64,000 nucleotides of DNA from Anaerolineae bacterium (GTDB lineage: Bacteria > Chloroflexota > Anaerolineae > Aggregatilineales > Aggregatilineaceae), in NCBI GenBank assembly GCA_018432315.1, contig JAHDLB010000004.1, forward strand, positions 62,001 to 126,000, in the 5' to 3' direction. The notes beneath the pieces were generated by a model. It was not told where the DNA came from, did not search any database, and was given only the letters and a program-made list of their open reading frames with translations. Positions 43,299 to 51,541 of this stretch are shown here, piece by piece. Both the position numbers and the translations under genes were made by a program. The stretch's first letter is position 1; the number at the start of each line of letters is the position of its first letter.

Positions 43299-44105
43299 TC
43301 ACTCCTGCCGGAAATACACCCGCGCCACCAGGTGGCCGAAGCGGACCTCGTCGCCGTCATGCAGCACGCGGACCTCGTGCGCGTGAAGCTGCTGGCCGTT
43401 GATGTAGGTGTGATTCAGGCTGCCCAGGTCGGTCAGCACCAGGGTATCGCCGTGGCGGCGCAGCCCGGCGTGCAGGCGCGACACGCCCATCGTGTCCGCC
43501 TGGAAGGGCGCCAGGTCCACGTCCGGGATCATCACGCTGTCGGTCGAGGTGCGCCCGATCACCATCTCGTCCCGGCGCGGCACAATCCGGATCATCTGCT
43601 GGCCGCTGCCCACCCGCAGATACAGCACCATGCCCTCGCCAAAGTAGGCGTCCTGGCGTTCGGGTGATTCGACCGGCTGCGTCTCGCCGGACTTGGGCGA
43701 CGGGCCCACGCGCAGCGGCGCGCCGCAGGCATAACAATAGGTCGCGTCGGGGGCGTTCATTTTCTGGCAGTCCGGGCAGAGCATGCCAAGCGCCGGGGTG
43801 CGCGGCGGCAGGCGGCGGATCACGCTTTTCCGCGGCGCGCCATTTGCGGGCGAGCCGCCTGCCGCGCCCGCATTCTCGCCGGATTGGTAGTGCGTCTCGA
43901 AAATGTCTGCCTTGCCCGATGGCCGGTAATTGTGCCCCTCGGCGGCCTCCCAGTCGCGCAGCATCTTCAACAGCCGCGTGTGCTCGCGCGCGGGCAGCTT
44001 CTGGGCAGCCGCTTCGATTCCCTCCCAGGCTTCGTCGCGTGTGCGGCCCTTCTGCCGCAGGCGCGTGAATTCCAGGAACAAGCGCCGGATCTTGTCGGTG
44101 GACAT
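43299..44105 (-). CDS. FHA-domain protein with zinc ribbon
   Basis: A 268-residue cytoplasmic protein. Residues 1-65 are helical ('IRRLFLEFTRLRQKGRTRDEAWEGI'), followed by a disordered linker, a zinc ribbon (CPDCQ...CYACG, two CxxC pairs about 12 apart) near residue 110-130, and a C-terminal FHA domain: 'VIGRTSTDSVMIPDVDL', 'GVSRLHAGLRRHGDTLVLTDLGSLNHTYINGQQL'. All key FHA residues (G-R, S-R-x-H, N-x-T-x-x-N-G) are present, so it should bind phosphothreonine and act in a Ser/Thr kinase pathway. GGAAGGAG precedes the ATG. Confidence 0.9.
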   Translation of the reverse strand: MSTDKIRRLFLEFTRLRQKGRTRDEAWEGIEAAAQKLPAREHTRLLKMLRDWEAAEGHNYRPSGKADIFETHYQSGENAGAAGGSPANGAPRKSVIRRLPPRTPALGMLCPDCQKMNAPDATYCYACGAPLRVGPSPKSGETQPVESPERQDAYFGEGMVLYLRVGSGQQMIRIVPRRDEMVIGRTSTDSVMIPDVDLAPFQADTMGVSRLHAGLRRHGDTLVLTDLGSLNHTYINGQQLHAHEVRVLHDGDEVRFGHLVARVYFRQE

Positions 44106-44280
44106 GCTGCTCCTTCCTCATCTCCGCGCCGCGCGCCCCGCCGGCAGGCACGGCGAACGAACACTCGCAGCGCGGCTCAGGACCAGTGTAATCGCTGACA
44201 ATCAAGGCAGGCTTTAAATACTATCAAAAAGGGCTTAAAACGGCATATTTGCGGATCGGACCTGCCCGGCGACCGGCACG

Positions 44281-44314
44281 AAAAGCCCCCTCGCACCGGG
44301 CCGGGCGAGAGGGC
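44281..44314 (-). terminator. Terminator after the acidic secreted protein
   Basis: Ten-base arms (GCCCTCTCGC/GCGAGGGGGC, one mismatch) followed by TTTTCG on the minus strand, about 30 bases after the stop. Confidence 0.7.
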
Positions 44315-44344
44315 TTGCCAGGCTCAATCGCGAGCCGGTCGGGT

Positions 44345-45325
44345 TTACAACTCCAGCTCTAGCTCTTCCAACTCTCCCAGGTCGAGGTCTTCCAGCGACT
44401 TGTAGGATTCCGGCACGGCGACTTCGAACGTCTCGTTGAAATCGGCCATGTCCGACTCAAGGACCATGTTACCCGTCACCACGCCCAGTTCCGGCGCGAT
44501 GAAGCTCAGATCGACGTCGATCACCACGTTCAGGACGATCTTGTGAATCAGCGAATCGTCCAGGCCGACCCACTGCTCGAAGCTGATGGTCGACTTGGAC
44601 AGCATCGGCCCCAACATCGCGCCGAGCAGTTGCAGGTCCTCTGGCCTGAGTTCCTGCGCGCCGAGGTCCGCCTCGCCGAGCGCCATGCCGAGCATGCCCC
44701 CGATCGACGGGTCCATCAACAGCGCGGACAGCGCCCTGGCCGGATCGAGCGTGGTGGTGAAGGTCGCCATCGACTGGTCCGCCATCGCGACGTCTTCGCC
44801 GCGCACGGTGCTGATCGCGCCGCTCAGATCGACGTCCAGGTCGAGCTCACCGAGCGTCTCCAGGTCACCGAGTTCGGGCATCTCGCCCACGTCGCCCAGC
44901 GCCTCGTCGTCGGCAGCGCCGCCGTACCACTCACCCTCGACCTTGACGAAGATCATGTTGTCCTGAGTGATGAACTCCAGCCCGCCGGACTCGCTGCCAT
45001 CCGGCGTGGTGAGGACAGCATCTTCAATGACGAAGTGCACAGTCGGCGGTTCGGCAAAATCGAGCGCCGGGGCGCTCCCGCTGGCCTGCAGGTCGATCCC
45101 TTCGCCCTGGACCATCAGCGTCAGCGCCAGCGACCAGGCGGGGATGCTGAGCGAATCCACGCCGTCCATCGCGTCGCCCGCCGCTGTCAACAGTTCGCAA
45201 TCAGCCGCGGTCAGGCCGTTGCAGATCGGATCGCCGCCCGTCTGGGCGAAAGCTGGCACGGCAAGACTCAACGCCAACAGCGTGACCAGAATCACCATCG
45301 CAGACACACGTGTAAACCGGCTCAT
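44345..45325 (-). CDS. Acidic secreted protein, LolA/LppX-like pattern
   Basis: A 326-residue exported protein with a signal peptide (MVILVTLLALSLAVPAFAQTGG). The mature part starts 'PICNGLTAADCELL', a Cys pair likely to form a disulfide, then a strongly acidic, strand-rich body ('ALTLMVQGEGIDLQASGSA', 'NMIFVKVEGEWYGGAADDE', 'SKSTISFEQWVGLDDSLIHKIVLNVVIDVDLSFI'). The pattern resembles LppX/LprG/LolA half-barrel lipid-binding proteins, but this is by look only. It resembles the next protein (45516-46559) in layout, so they may be paralogues. GAGGAGA precedes the ATG. Confidence 0.7.
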   Translation of the reverse strand: MSRFTRVSAMVILVTLLALSLAVPAFAQTGGDPICNGLTAADCELLTAAGDAMDGVDSLSIPAWSLALTLMVQGEGIDLQASGSAPALDFAEPPTVHFVIEDAVLTTPDGSESGGLEFITQDNMIFVKVEGEWYGGAADDEALGDVGEMPELGDLETLGELDLDVDLSGAISTVRGEDVAMADQSMATFTTTLDPARALSALLMDPSIGGMLGMALGEADLGAQELRPEDLQLLGAMLGPMLSKSTISFEQWVGLDDSLIHKIVLNVVIDVDLSFIAPELGVVTGNMVLESDMADFNETFEVAVPESYKSLEDLDLGELEELELEL

Positions 45326-45515
45326 CGAACTCTCTCCTCATTCAGATAACGATTGCGAGCCTGGGCGGGCCAGGCTGCCAGTATGCAATTACGATCTTAC
45401 CGGGAGAACGTCGCAAAGGGCAACTTGTCGTCGGGTACGCAACAGGTCGCCCGCGCCAGCAGACGACCTGCATCAATCAACCTATTCGATTGAGCGATCG
45501 AGAAACGGGCGCGGC

Positions 45516-46559
45516 TTATTCGCCGAACAGCCCGCCGCCGATCTCGCCCGTGCTGCCAAACAGGCCGCCCTCACCGAACAGGCCCTCGCCCTCGGTCGCG
45601 CCCGCCGGCGCTTCAATCGCGATCGCGCCGTTGTGGTTGACGATCCGGCCCGACAGCGTATAGCTCATGGTCATGGCGCCCGTTTCAGGATCGAACGCGC
45701 TCATGTCCATTGCGAAGACGTAGTTGTCCTCGACCGCGTGAATGTAGCCGTCATCCGCGCCGATGTACAGGGTCGTGCTGAACGACGTGCCCTGCAGGAA
45801 CGGCAGCAGCATCCCGGCCATCATCGCCATCTCCGCCGGATCGCCGCCCAGGTCTTCCTCGCTCATGCCCAGGGACTCGCCACCGGCAGCCATGCTGCCT
45901 TCCAACAGGCCGCCCAGCGCTTCCGCGTTGAGGAACAGCTCGTTGAGGTCGACTGTCAGCGTCTGGACCTGCATCATCTGGCCGTTCATCTCGACCGGCT
46001 CGCCAACCGTCACGGCGAAGGTCGTCGGATCGTTGAACATGTCCATCGAAGCGCCTTCGACACCACCCAGGCCCAGAACGAAGCCCAGGCCGGTCAGCGT
46101 CTCCTCATCGAGCGCCGTCATCTGCCAGCTCGCGCCGCCATCTTCGGAGCTGTAGCCTTCATTCCCCACGACGATGAATTCCACGCCCGAGATCGACTCG
46201 GTGCCGTCTTCGTCGGTAATCATGCCATCATCCAACCGCGCGTGGACGCTGGCGCCCAGGCCATCCGCCGTTTCGTTGGCGACGTAATCGAACGAGCCTT
46301 GTATGTTGATCTCAGTCGTCGTTTCGCCATCGTCGACGAGCATCGACATTTGCAGGTCTTCCACAGAAGCCGACTGAAGTTGGCCCATCAACTGGTAAGC
46401 GTCCTGGCGCGCCTGGCACGTTTCGGCGGCTTCTGTCTCGGCACACACGGCCTTTTCGACGGCCATGGTCTGCGTGCCGGCAGGCAGGGGGAAGCCGCAG
46501 GCCAGCATCGGGGCAGCCAGCATGACGGCCAACATCAGGAATAATGACCACTTCTTCAT
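45516..46559 (-). CDS. Acidic lipoprotein, LolA/LppX-like pattern, Gly-rich tail
   Basis: A 347-residue lipoprotein: signal peptide with lipobox 'APMLACG'. Mature region begins with a Cys pair (VCAETEAAETCQ) and continues with 'QMSMLVDDGETTTEINIQGSFDY', 'VEFIVVGNEGYSSEDGGASWQMT', 'GTSFSTTLYIGADDGYIHAV', 'MTMSYTLSGRIVNHNGAIAIEAP'. The C-terminus repeats 'GLFGE/GGLFG'. The alternating strands and the phrase about a residue being bound after 'W' fit LppX/LprG-type lipid carriers. The ATG at 46559 is preceded by AAAGGATG; the open frame extends upstream without a signal. Confidence 0.75.
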   Translation of the reverse strand: MKKWSLFLMLAVMLAAPMLACGFPLPAGTQTMAVEKAVCAETEAAETCQARQDAYQLMGQLQSASVEDLQMSMLVDDGETTTEINIQGSFDYVANETADGLGASVHARLDDGMITDEDGTESISGVEFIVVGNEGYSSEDGGASWQMTALDEETLTGLGFVLGLGGVEGASMDMFNDPTTFAVTVGEPVEMNGQMMQVQTLTVDLNELFLNAEALGGLLEGSMAAGGESLGMSEEDLGGDPAEMAMMAGMLLPFLQGTSFSTTLYIGADDGYIHAVEDNYVFAMDMSAFDPETGAMTMSYTLSGRIVNHNGAIAIEAPAGATEGEGLFGEGGLFGSTGEIGGGLFGE

Positions 46560-46662
46560 GTGAGATTCATCCTTTGCTCTAAAAACTGAAAATCGATGAC
46601 CGGCTGGAACTGTGGATAGATCGGTCGTTATCGCTGCTCGCAACCGCGCCATGTGATTTTAG

Positions 46663-46691
46663 ATTATATGCGTTTTGCAAACCCCACACAA
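46663..46691 (-). promoter_or_regulatory. Promoter of the acidic lipoprotein
   Basis: On the minus strand TTGTGT (46686-46691), a 17-base spacer, and TATAAT (46663-46668), about 104 bases before the ATG. Confidence 0.65.
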
Positions 46692-46779
46692 CAAGCTTAA
46701 GCGAGATTTTACACGTTTTTAAAGGTGCGGGAATCGGGTAAGATCACGCTATACGCACTCGATGCATCCAGGTGAGATC

Positions 46780-47619
46780 ATGGCGGCTGAACTTCTGTTC
46801 CTCATTCTGGCCGGCGCCGGCATCAGCGGGCTCGGCGGGGCGCTGTGGGCCAGACGCGCGCAACAAGCCCACGTGGGCCGCGTGCGCACGGACTGGGTCC
46901 GTGCCGGGCGGATCATCCGCTATGGGCCGGTGGGCGCGATCAGCTTCGGCACCCGCCCGCGCGGGACCTATACCGGCGGCGCGTTCGGCGCGCTGGGCAT
47001 CACCGACAAGACGCTGGTCTTCGACGGCCACCGTACCAACCGGCACGACGTCACCATCCGCCTGGACGCGCTGCGCTGGGTGGGACTGACGACCATCTCC
47101 GTCTGGGCGGGGCGCGTGGCCGCCCGCCGGCGCGCGCTCGCGCTCCACTACGAAGGCCCGGACGAGTGGCGCGTGGCGACCTTCGTGACCGACGCGCCGG
47201 AGGACATCGCCCAGGCGTTGGGCCGCGAAACCGGCCTCCTCGTGCGCGATACCGGCTCCGAGCGCGCCGATTACGGCCCGGCGCGGGCCACGCGCCTGAT
47301 CCAGGACGTCTACGGCGAGTGGTCGACCGATCGCGAGGACGAGCTGTACCTGGCGCCGGACCGGCTGCTGTTCGCGTGGCGCAGCGCGATCGTCCTGGAC
47401 GACATCCAGCGGCTGGACGTGATCGACGCGGGCGGGCTGGACGCGCTCAACCCGCTGTCTGCCGGCCTGCTGCGAGTCGAGTACCGGGCGGCGGATGGCG
47501 CGATCGACACCGTCGGGTTCAGGGTGCGGCGCGCGGCGGGGTGGGCGGACGCCATCGCGGAGCGCAGCGCGAGCGGGCTGCCGGTCGTGCAGGGGCGCAA
47601 GAAAAAAAACGAGTGGTAA
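46780..47619 (+). CDS. Membrane-anchored protein of unknown function
   Basis: A 279-residue protein. An N-terminal helix (LLFLILAGAGISGLGGALWA) is followed by a soluble domain of repeated beta-strand segments ('WVRAGRIIRYGPVGAISFGTRPRGTYTGGAFGALGIT', 'LVFDGHRTNRHDVTIRLDALRWV', 'LYLAPDRLLFAWRSAIVLDDIQRLDVIDAGG'), reminiscent of PH-like/bacterial Pleckstrin folds. No recognised family. The ATG at 46780 follows AGGTGA; an in-frame ATG at 46762 is less likely. Divergent from the acidic lipoprotein. Confidence 0.65.
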   Translation: MAAELLFLILAGAGISGLGGALWARRAQQAHVGRVRTDWVRAGRIIRYGPVGAISFGTRPRGTYTGGAFGALGITDKTLVFDGHRTNRHDVTIRLDALRWVGLTTISVWAGRVAARRRALALHYEGPDEWRVATFVTDAPEDIAQALGRETGLLVRDTGSERADYGPARATRLIQDVYGEWSTDREDELYLAPDRLLFAWRSAIVLDDIQRLDVIDAGGLDALNPLSAGLLRVEYRAADGAIDTVGFRVRRAAGWADAIAERSASGLPVVQGRKKKNEW

Positions 47620-47657
47620 AAATTTGGGAAAAATTCCCTAAAAATTGGGACAATTGG

Positions 47658-47686
47658 TTGAAATTTCCGCCGAGTCGGGTCACAAT
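47658..47686 (+). promoter_or_regulatory. Candidate promoter of the disordered-protein gene
   Basis: TTGAAA (47658-47663) and CACAAT (47681-47686), 17 bases apart, about 48 bases before the GTG start. Confidence 0.4.
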
Positions 47687-47733
47687 CAGAGTACCGAGGA
47701 CACGACTGGTCAGCGAGCTTGAAGGAGAAGGTT

Positions 47734-48096
47734 GTGACCAATCGACCTGATAAACCGGAACCAGGCGAGCATGCCGGCCCGCAGAATCTTCCTGCCGAGT
47801 CGCGGATCGATGCCATTCCCGATGGCGAGATACCGGGCATCGATCCCGGTCACGATCCGCGCCGCCGCGCAGTCGAGATGATGCCGGTCCGCGCTCGCGA
47901 AGCTGACGAACGGCCCGAAGAGGATCGCCGGAGCACGCTCCACCGGACGGGCGTCGATCACGACAACCTCCGCCCGGTGCGCCTCACCGACACCGCGCCC
48001 GAACAGCGGCTCGATGGCAGCGCCCACGATGGCGAGCGCGAAGCCCGCTTCGACACTGTGCCCGACGACGCTGACCCGCTCACCGACCAGGGCTGA
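47734..48096 (+). CDS. Small hydrophilic, probably disordered protein
   Basis: A 120-residue protein with a GTG start at 47734, chosen because GAAGGAGAAG lies just upstream. The sequence is rich in Asp, Glu, Arg and Pro, has no hydrophobic stretch and no motif I recognise ('NRPDKPEPGEHAGPQNLP', 'RLTDTAPEQRLDGSAHDGE'). A terminator follows. The promoter, RBS and terminator are the main evidence that it is real; a longer opposite-strand frame covers the same bases and has no RBS. Function unknown. Confidence 0.55.
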   Translation: MTNRPDKPEPGEHAGPQNLPAESRIDAIPDGEIPGIDPGHDPRRRAVEMMPVRAREADERPEEDRRSTLHRTGVDHDNLRPVRLTDTAPEQRLDGSAHDGEREARFDTVPDDADPLTDQG

Positions 48097-48124
48097 CGCG
48101 CCCCACTCACCGCACAACGAGCAG

Positions 48125-48159
48125 CACCACCGTGCCCGGCTGGGGCGGTGGTGTTTTTT
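48125..48159 (+). terminator. Rho-independent terminator after the disordered-protein gene
   Basis: Eight-bp stem (CACCACCG/CGGTGGTG) with a 13-base loop and six T (48154-48159). It is also in position to separate this gene from the convergent lipoprotein gene. Confidence 0.85.
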
Positions 48160-48175
48160 GTGCGCAGCGGCGCGC

Positions 48176-48973
48176 TCAGGGCAGCGGCGCGTAGCCCGCT
48201 GCGGCGATGCGCACCTCGCGCACCTGGGCGATGTCGCCCAGCACGAAATCGAACCGGGCATCGAACGAGATGCTCTCGCCCGCCGGCCACACGCCATCCT
48301 GCACGCCGCCGGTGACGACGCCGTGCGCCATGCCGATCAGGTTGTCATCGGGGCCGATCAGCACGACATCCACCACGGGGAAGGTCAAATCGACGCCGGT
48401 GGTGTTCTCCGCCGTACCCTGCACCAGGTATGCCGCCGCCGGGTCGCTGCCGTTCGCCTCGACCGTCCCCGGCAGGTCGAAATATCCTTGCAGCATCGGG
48501 TCGCCGGATTCGTAGCGGACCCACACCTGGGCATCGACGATCGTCTCCCCCGCGGGGAAGGTGCGCGACAGGTAGACCGTCTGGCCGGGGGGAATGTCGG
48601 CCAGCAGCGAGTCGGCCTGCACTTGCTCGAGCGGGTAATTTTCGCCGTCGAGAGGGTAGAGCGTCGCGTAGACCTGGCGCAGAGACTCGCCGGTATCGTT
48701 GCGGACCTCTCCGAAGAAATACGCCGTGCCCTCCTCCACGCCCACGCTGTAGGTGAGGAGCGTCAGGCCGGACTGCACGTTGATCCCCGGCTCGCGCTGG
48801 ACCAGCTCAAGCGGGGGGTTCGCCTCCTCGGTGGCGTCCGTATCCGGCCCCTCGGCGGTCGGCGCGCCGCCGTCTGGGGGATTGGCGTCGTCCTGCTCGT
48901 CATCGCCGCCGCACGCCGCCACGGCCAGCACCAGCACCAGCGCGATCCCCAACAGCGCCCATCGTCGCATCAT
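48176..48973 (-). CDS. FxLYD-type lipoprotein
   Basis: A 265-residue lipoprotein: signal peptide with lipobox 'VAACGGDD', then an acidic linker to about residue 55. The remainder has two FxLYD/DUF3426-like beta domains: 'TAYFFGEVRNDTGESLRQVYATLYPLDGENY' and 'AYLVQGTAENTTGVDLTFPVVDVVLIGPDDNLIGMAHGV', with 'PPGQTVYLSRTFPA' and 'PAGESISFDARFDF' as the matching second halves. This family sits outside the membrane; roles are unknown. The ATG at 48973 is followed by a second in-frame ATG; GGAGAGGGA is upstream. Confidence 0.82.
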   Translation of the reverse strand: MMRRWALLGIALVLVLAVAACGGDDEQDDANPPDGGAPTAEGPDTDATEEANPPLELVQREPGINVQSGLTLLTYSVGVEEGTAYFFGEVRNDTGESLRQVYATLYPLDGENYPLEQVQADSLLADIPPGQTVYLSRTFPAGETIVDAQVWVRYESGDPMLQGYFDLPGTVEANGSDPAAAYLVQGTAENTTGVDLTFPVVDVVLIGPDDNLIGMAHGVVTGGVQDGVWPAGESISFDARFDFVLGDIAQVREVRIAAAGYAPLP

Positions 48974-49005
48974 GTCCCTCTCCACTCTCGCCATTCCGTG
49001 CGTTC

Positions 49006-49011
49006 ATTATA
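49006..49011 (-). promoter_or_regulatory. -10 element for the FxLYD lipoprotein
   Basis: Perfect TATAAT preceded by GCCG on the minus strand, 32 bases before the ATG. No -35 recognised. Confidence 0.5.
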
Positions 49012-49055
49012 CGGCACCCGCGCCCCGGATGGTTGTTGGCGTTTTGTCCAGGCGC

Positions 49056-49541
49056 TCATTTGCGATCCGGCCCTCCCCGCTGCCACAGGCCGCGCACGTG
49101 GTGCGGCGAGGCCGTGTCGCCCAGCGTCAGCAGCAGGCGCGCCGCCACCAGCCCCGCCGAGATCGCGCTCACCAGCAGGCCGGTCAGCACGGCGCTCTCC
49201 AGCCCGGTCGGGATGTCGTCGCGCATGAAAAAGACGACCGTCTCGAAGGCGGGCACGCCCGGCACCATCGGGATGATCCCGGTCACGGTGAAGATCAGGC
49301 GCGGCACGTGGAAAAATCGCGCCTGCGAATAGCCCAGCAGCCCGACGATCAGCGCCCCGACGAACGTCGCCGCGACGGGATGCGCCCCGCCCGCCAGCAG
49401 CGCCTGCCGCCACATGTGGCCCATCGCCCCGGTGAAGCCGCACACCGGCAGCATCGCCAGCGGGACGTTGAACAGCACGCCGAAGCCCGCCGTCGCCAGG
49501 AAGCCCCACACGCCCTGTTCGAGCAAATCGACCCCGCTCAT
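49056..49541 (-). CDS. ThrE_2/YjjB-type small subunit of bipartite exporter
   Basis: A 161-residue membrane protein with about four helices, matching the YjjB/DUF3815 half of split ThrE-type transporters: 'GFGVLFNVPLAMLPVCGFTGAMGHMWRQALLAGG' and 'HVPRLIFTVTGIIPMVPGVPAFETVVFF', including the conserved PG(V/I)P. It works with the larger YjjP half encoded just upstream and overlapping by four bases. In E. coli YjjP-YjjB exports succinate; the actinobacterial fused ThrE exports threonine and serine. Substrate here unknown. Confidence 0.88.
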   Translation of the reverse strand: MSGVDLLEQGVWGFLATAGFGVLFNVPLAMLPVCGFTGAMGHMWRQALLAGGAHPVAATFVGALIVGLLGYSQARFFHVPRLIFTVTGIIPMVPGVPAFETVVFFMRDDIPTGLESAVLTGLLVSAISAGLVAARLLLTLGDTASPHHVRGLWQRGGPDRK

Positions 49542-50380
49542 GGCAGAATGCGCAGCCCCGTGATCCACAGCGTCAGCACCACGCCCACGCCGATCGCCAG
49601 CGCGAGCATGAGCGCCAGCGTCCCCCGCGTGACGCCCGACACCAGGTCGTTGTTCGACAGGTCGATCACCGACGTGACCAGCGGCACGCCCGGCACCAGC
49701 AGCAGCACCGACGCGATCACGGCCAGCTCCGGGTGCTGGCTGTCCGCCAGCCGGGTCACGCCCCACGCCGCCAGCGACCCGGCCAGCGCGCAGATCACGG
49801 TGAGCGCCACCGCCGTCACGCGCGCGCGGTGCAGGGCCATCCGCAGCCACTGGGCCAGCGCCGCGCCGACCGCCGCCGCGACGAACTCGATCGCGTCGCC
49901 GCCGAGAATCTGCGCGAACGCGCCGCAGGCCACGCCCACCGCGGGGATCGTGATCCAGTCCGGCAGCTCGCGCGGGGACTGTTCGATGACCTCCACCTGG
50001 CGCCGGACGGCGGGCAGCGTGCCGCCGACCAGACTCATCGTGCGCGAGAGGCGGTTGAGCTCGATGGCGCGCGCCATGTTCACGCCCAGCGGGCCCACCC
50101 GGCCTACGCGCGTGCGCTGCTCGCCGCCGCTGACCGCCGTGGCGATGATCCCGGTCGGCGTGACGTACAGTTCCAGCCGGTCGGCGCCCAGGCCCAGGCC
50201 GATGCGGGCCATCGTCTCCTCGGTGCGGAAGCTCGACGCGCCCGCTTGCAGCATCGCCTGCCCGACGTGCAGCACGACGTCCACCAGCTCGCTCAGCTCC
50301 TCGCGCGAGAGATGGCGGACAGGCTCGGAGGGCGGCAGCTCGCCGGGGCCGCCTCGCTGCGCCGCGTCCATCGCCGTCAC
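49538..50380 (-). CDS. ThrE/YjjP-type large subunit of bipartite exporter
   Basis: A 280-residue protein with a cytoplasmic N-terminal domain ('RHLSREELSELVDVVLHVGQAMLQAGASSFRTEETMARIGLGLG', typical DUF1212) followed by about five membrane helices containing 'GGDAIEFVAAAVGAALAQWLRMALH' and 'LVPGVPLVTSVIDLSNNDLVSGVTR'. It should pair with the small YjjB-type protein. Its ATG overlaps the mgsA stop by four bases, and its stop overlaps the small subunit's ATG, so all three are translationally coupled. Confidence 0.9.
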   Translation of the reverse strand: MTAMDAAQRGGPGELPPSEPVRHLSREELSELVDVVLHVGQAMLQAGASSFRTEETMARIGLGLGADRLELYVTPTGIIATAVSGGEQRTRVGRVGPLGVNMARAIELNRLSRTMSLVGGTLPAVRRQVEVIEQSPRELPDWITIPAVGVACGAFAQILGGDAIEFVAAAVGAALAQWLRMALHRARVTAVALTVICALAGSLAAWGVTRLADSQHPELAVIASVLLLVPGVPLVTSVIDLSNNDLVSGVTRGTLALMLALAIGVGVVLTLWITGLRILP

Positions 50381-50859
50381 TCGCCGTCCTGCAGCGAGTC
50401 GATCAGGCGGCCCCGTTTGAGGCGCGACGCGTAATCGTACACGTAGCGCTCGTAAGCCGAGTCCATCAGCGGCGACGAGAAAATGAAATCCGCCGTGGCG
50501 CGGTTGGTCGCCACCGGGATGTTTTTCAGCACGGCCACGCGCAGCAGCGCCCGCACGTCCGGATCGTGGGGATGCGACTCCAGCGGATCCCAGAAGAAGA
50601 TCAGGAAATCGATCTCGCCCTGGGCGATTTTCGCGCCGATCTGCTGGTCGCCCCCCAGCGGCCCGGTCATGAACGACACGACCGGGATGCCCAGCCGCTT
50701 TTCGAGCAGGGTACCCGTCGTGCCGGTCGCGTAGAGCAGGTGCCGGCGCAGGGAGTCTTTGTTATACTCCGCCCATTCCAACAGGTCCTGCTTACGGTCG
50801 TCGTGCGCGATCAGCGCGATTCGTTTGCGCCTGGGGATGGCGGCGGTTTCTTGGGGCAT
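50377..50859 (-). CDS. mgsA: Methylglyoxal synthase
   Basis: A 160-residue MgsA of usual size, converting dihydroxyacetone phosphate to methylglyoxal and phosphate. Landmarks: 'RIALIAHDDRKQDLLEWA' with the catalytic-type His/Asp, 'LYATGTTGTLLEKRLGIPV' phosphate-binding segment, 'SFMTGPLGGDQQIGAKIAQGEIDFLIFFWDPLESHPHDPDVRALLRVAVLKNIPVATNRATADF'-type core (conserved GGDxQ, DPL, HPHDPD, R and NxA). GGAGGGA precedes the ATG. It is the first gene of an operon with the YjjP-YjjB-type exporter genes. Confidence 0.96.
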   Translation of the reverse strand: MPQETAAIPRRKRIALIAHDDRKQDLLEWAEYNKDSLRRHLLYATGTTGTLLEKRLGIPVVSFMTGPLGGDQQIGAKIAQGEIDFLIFFWDPLESHPHDPDVRALLRVAVLKNIPVATNRATADFIFSSPLMDSAYERYVYDYASRLKRGRLIDSLQDGE

Positions 50860-51010
50860 GAAATGGGTCCCTCCGGTTCGCTGAGTCCTACCCGCAACTG
50901 TAGCGAGATTCTGGGAAATGACAACTGTTCCCGGCGCCGCACAACCAAACCGCCGCTTCGACGTAGAATCAATAGAGAAGCCGTCATATCCAACTCGTTA
51001 CGGGTGAACC

Positions 51011-51541
51011 ATGTTCGACGATCCTGATGCTTTGAAGCAACGGCTGGTAGCGTTCAGCGGCGCGATCTTCCTGTTCGGGTTCGCGTTCCTCGTGTTGATC
51101 AATTTCATCTGGCCGGGACTCCTGCTCCTGATCTGGTTCGTGTCGATTCCGCTGCTGCTGGCCGAGAAAGGGTTTTTGTACGGCCTGTGGCTGATCGCGC
51201 AGGCGACGATCTGGATGATTGGGCTGCCGTTCTTCCTGTTCACCAGGATGATCTGGCCGGGCATCCTGGTCCTGTCGGGGATGAGCGCGCTGCTGATCGC
51301 CATCGCGCCGCCGGACAAGCTCGACGAGCGCCACCAACGGCTGGTGGTCGAGCGCCGGTTGGGCCGCCAGATGATGCAGAAGCGCAAGCGCGGCCTGCCC
51401 GTCCCGCCGGACACCGACCGGCTGGTGCTGCGCGACGACCACGATTTTCCGGGCAACGGCTGGGATCACACCGATGATATTTGGGACAGTGAGTACGAAG
51501 AAGACGAGACCGGGAGATTATCGCATGACAGCCAAGACTAA
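51011..51541 (+). CDS. Small membrane protein with FWPGIL-like motif (1 of 3)
   Basis: A 176-residue protein: four hydrophobic stretches up to about residue 100 ('FLFGFAFLVLINFIWPGLLLLIWFVSIPLLL', 'GLWLIAQATIWMIGLPFFLF', 'MIWPGILVLSGMSALLIAI') followed by a charged, disordered C-tail. The I/F-W-P-G-I/L-L motif is that of LiaF/DUF5668-type membrane modules. Its last 17 bases overlap the next gene. Possibly an envelope stress sensor component; no partner kinase nearby. Confidence 0.7.
   Translation: MFDDPDALKQRLVAFSGAIFLFGFAFLVLINFIWPGLLLLIWFVSIPLLLAEKGFLYGLWLIAQATIWMIGLPFFLFTRMIWPGILVLSGMSALLIAIAPPDKLDERHQRLVVERRLGRQMMQKRKRGLPVPPDTDRLVLRDDHDFPGNGWDHTDDIWDSEYEEDETGRLSHDSQD

Noticed and set aside
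47710-48297. Minus-strand open frame of 195 codons opposite the disordered protein
   Set aside because: It runs through a plus-strand promoter, RBS and terminator and has no RBS; composition is GC-shadow-like.
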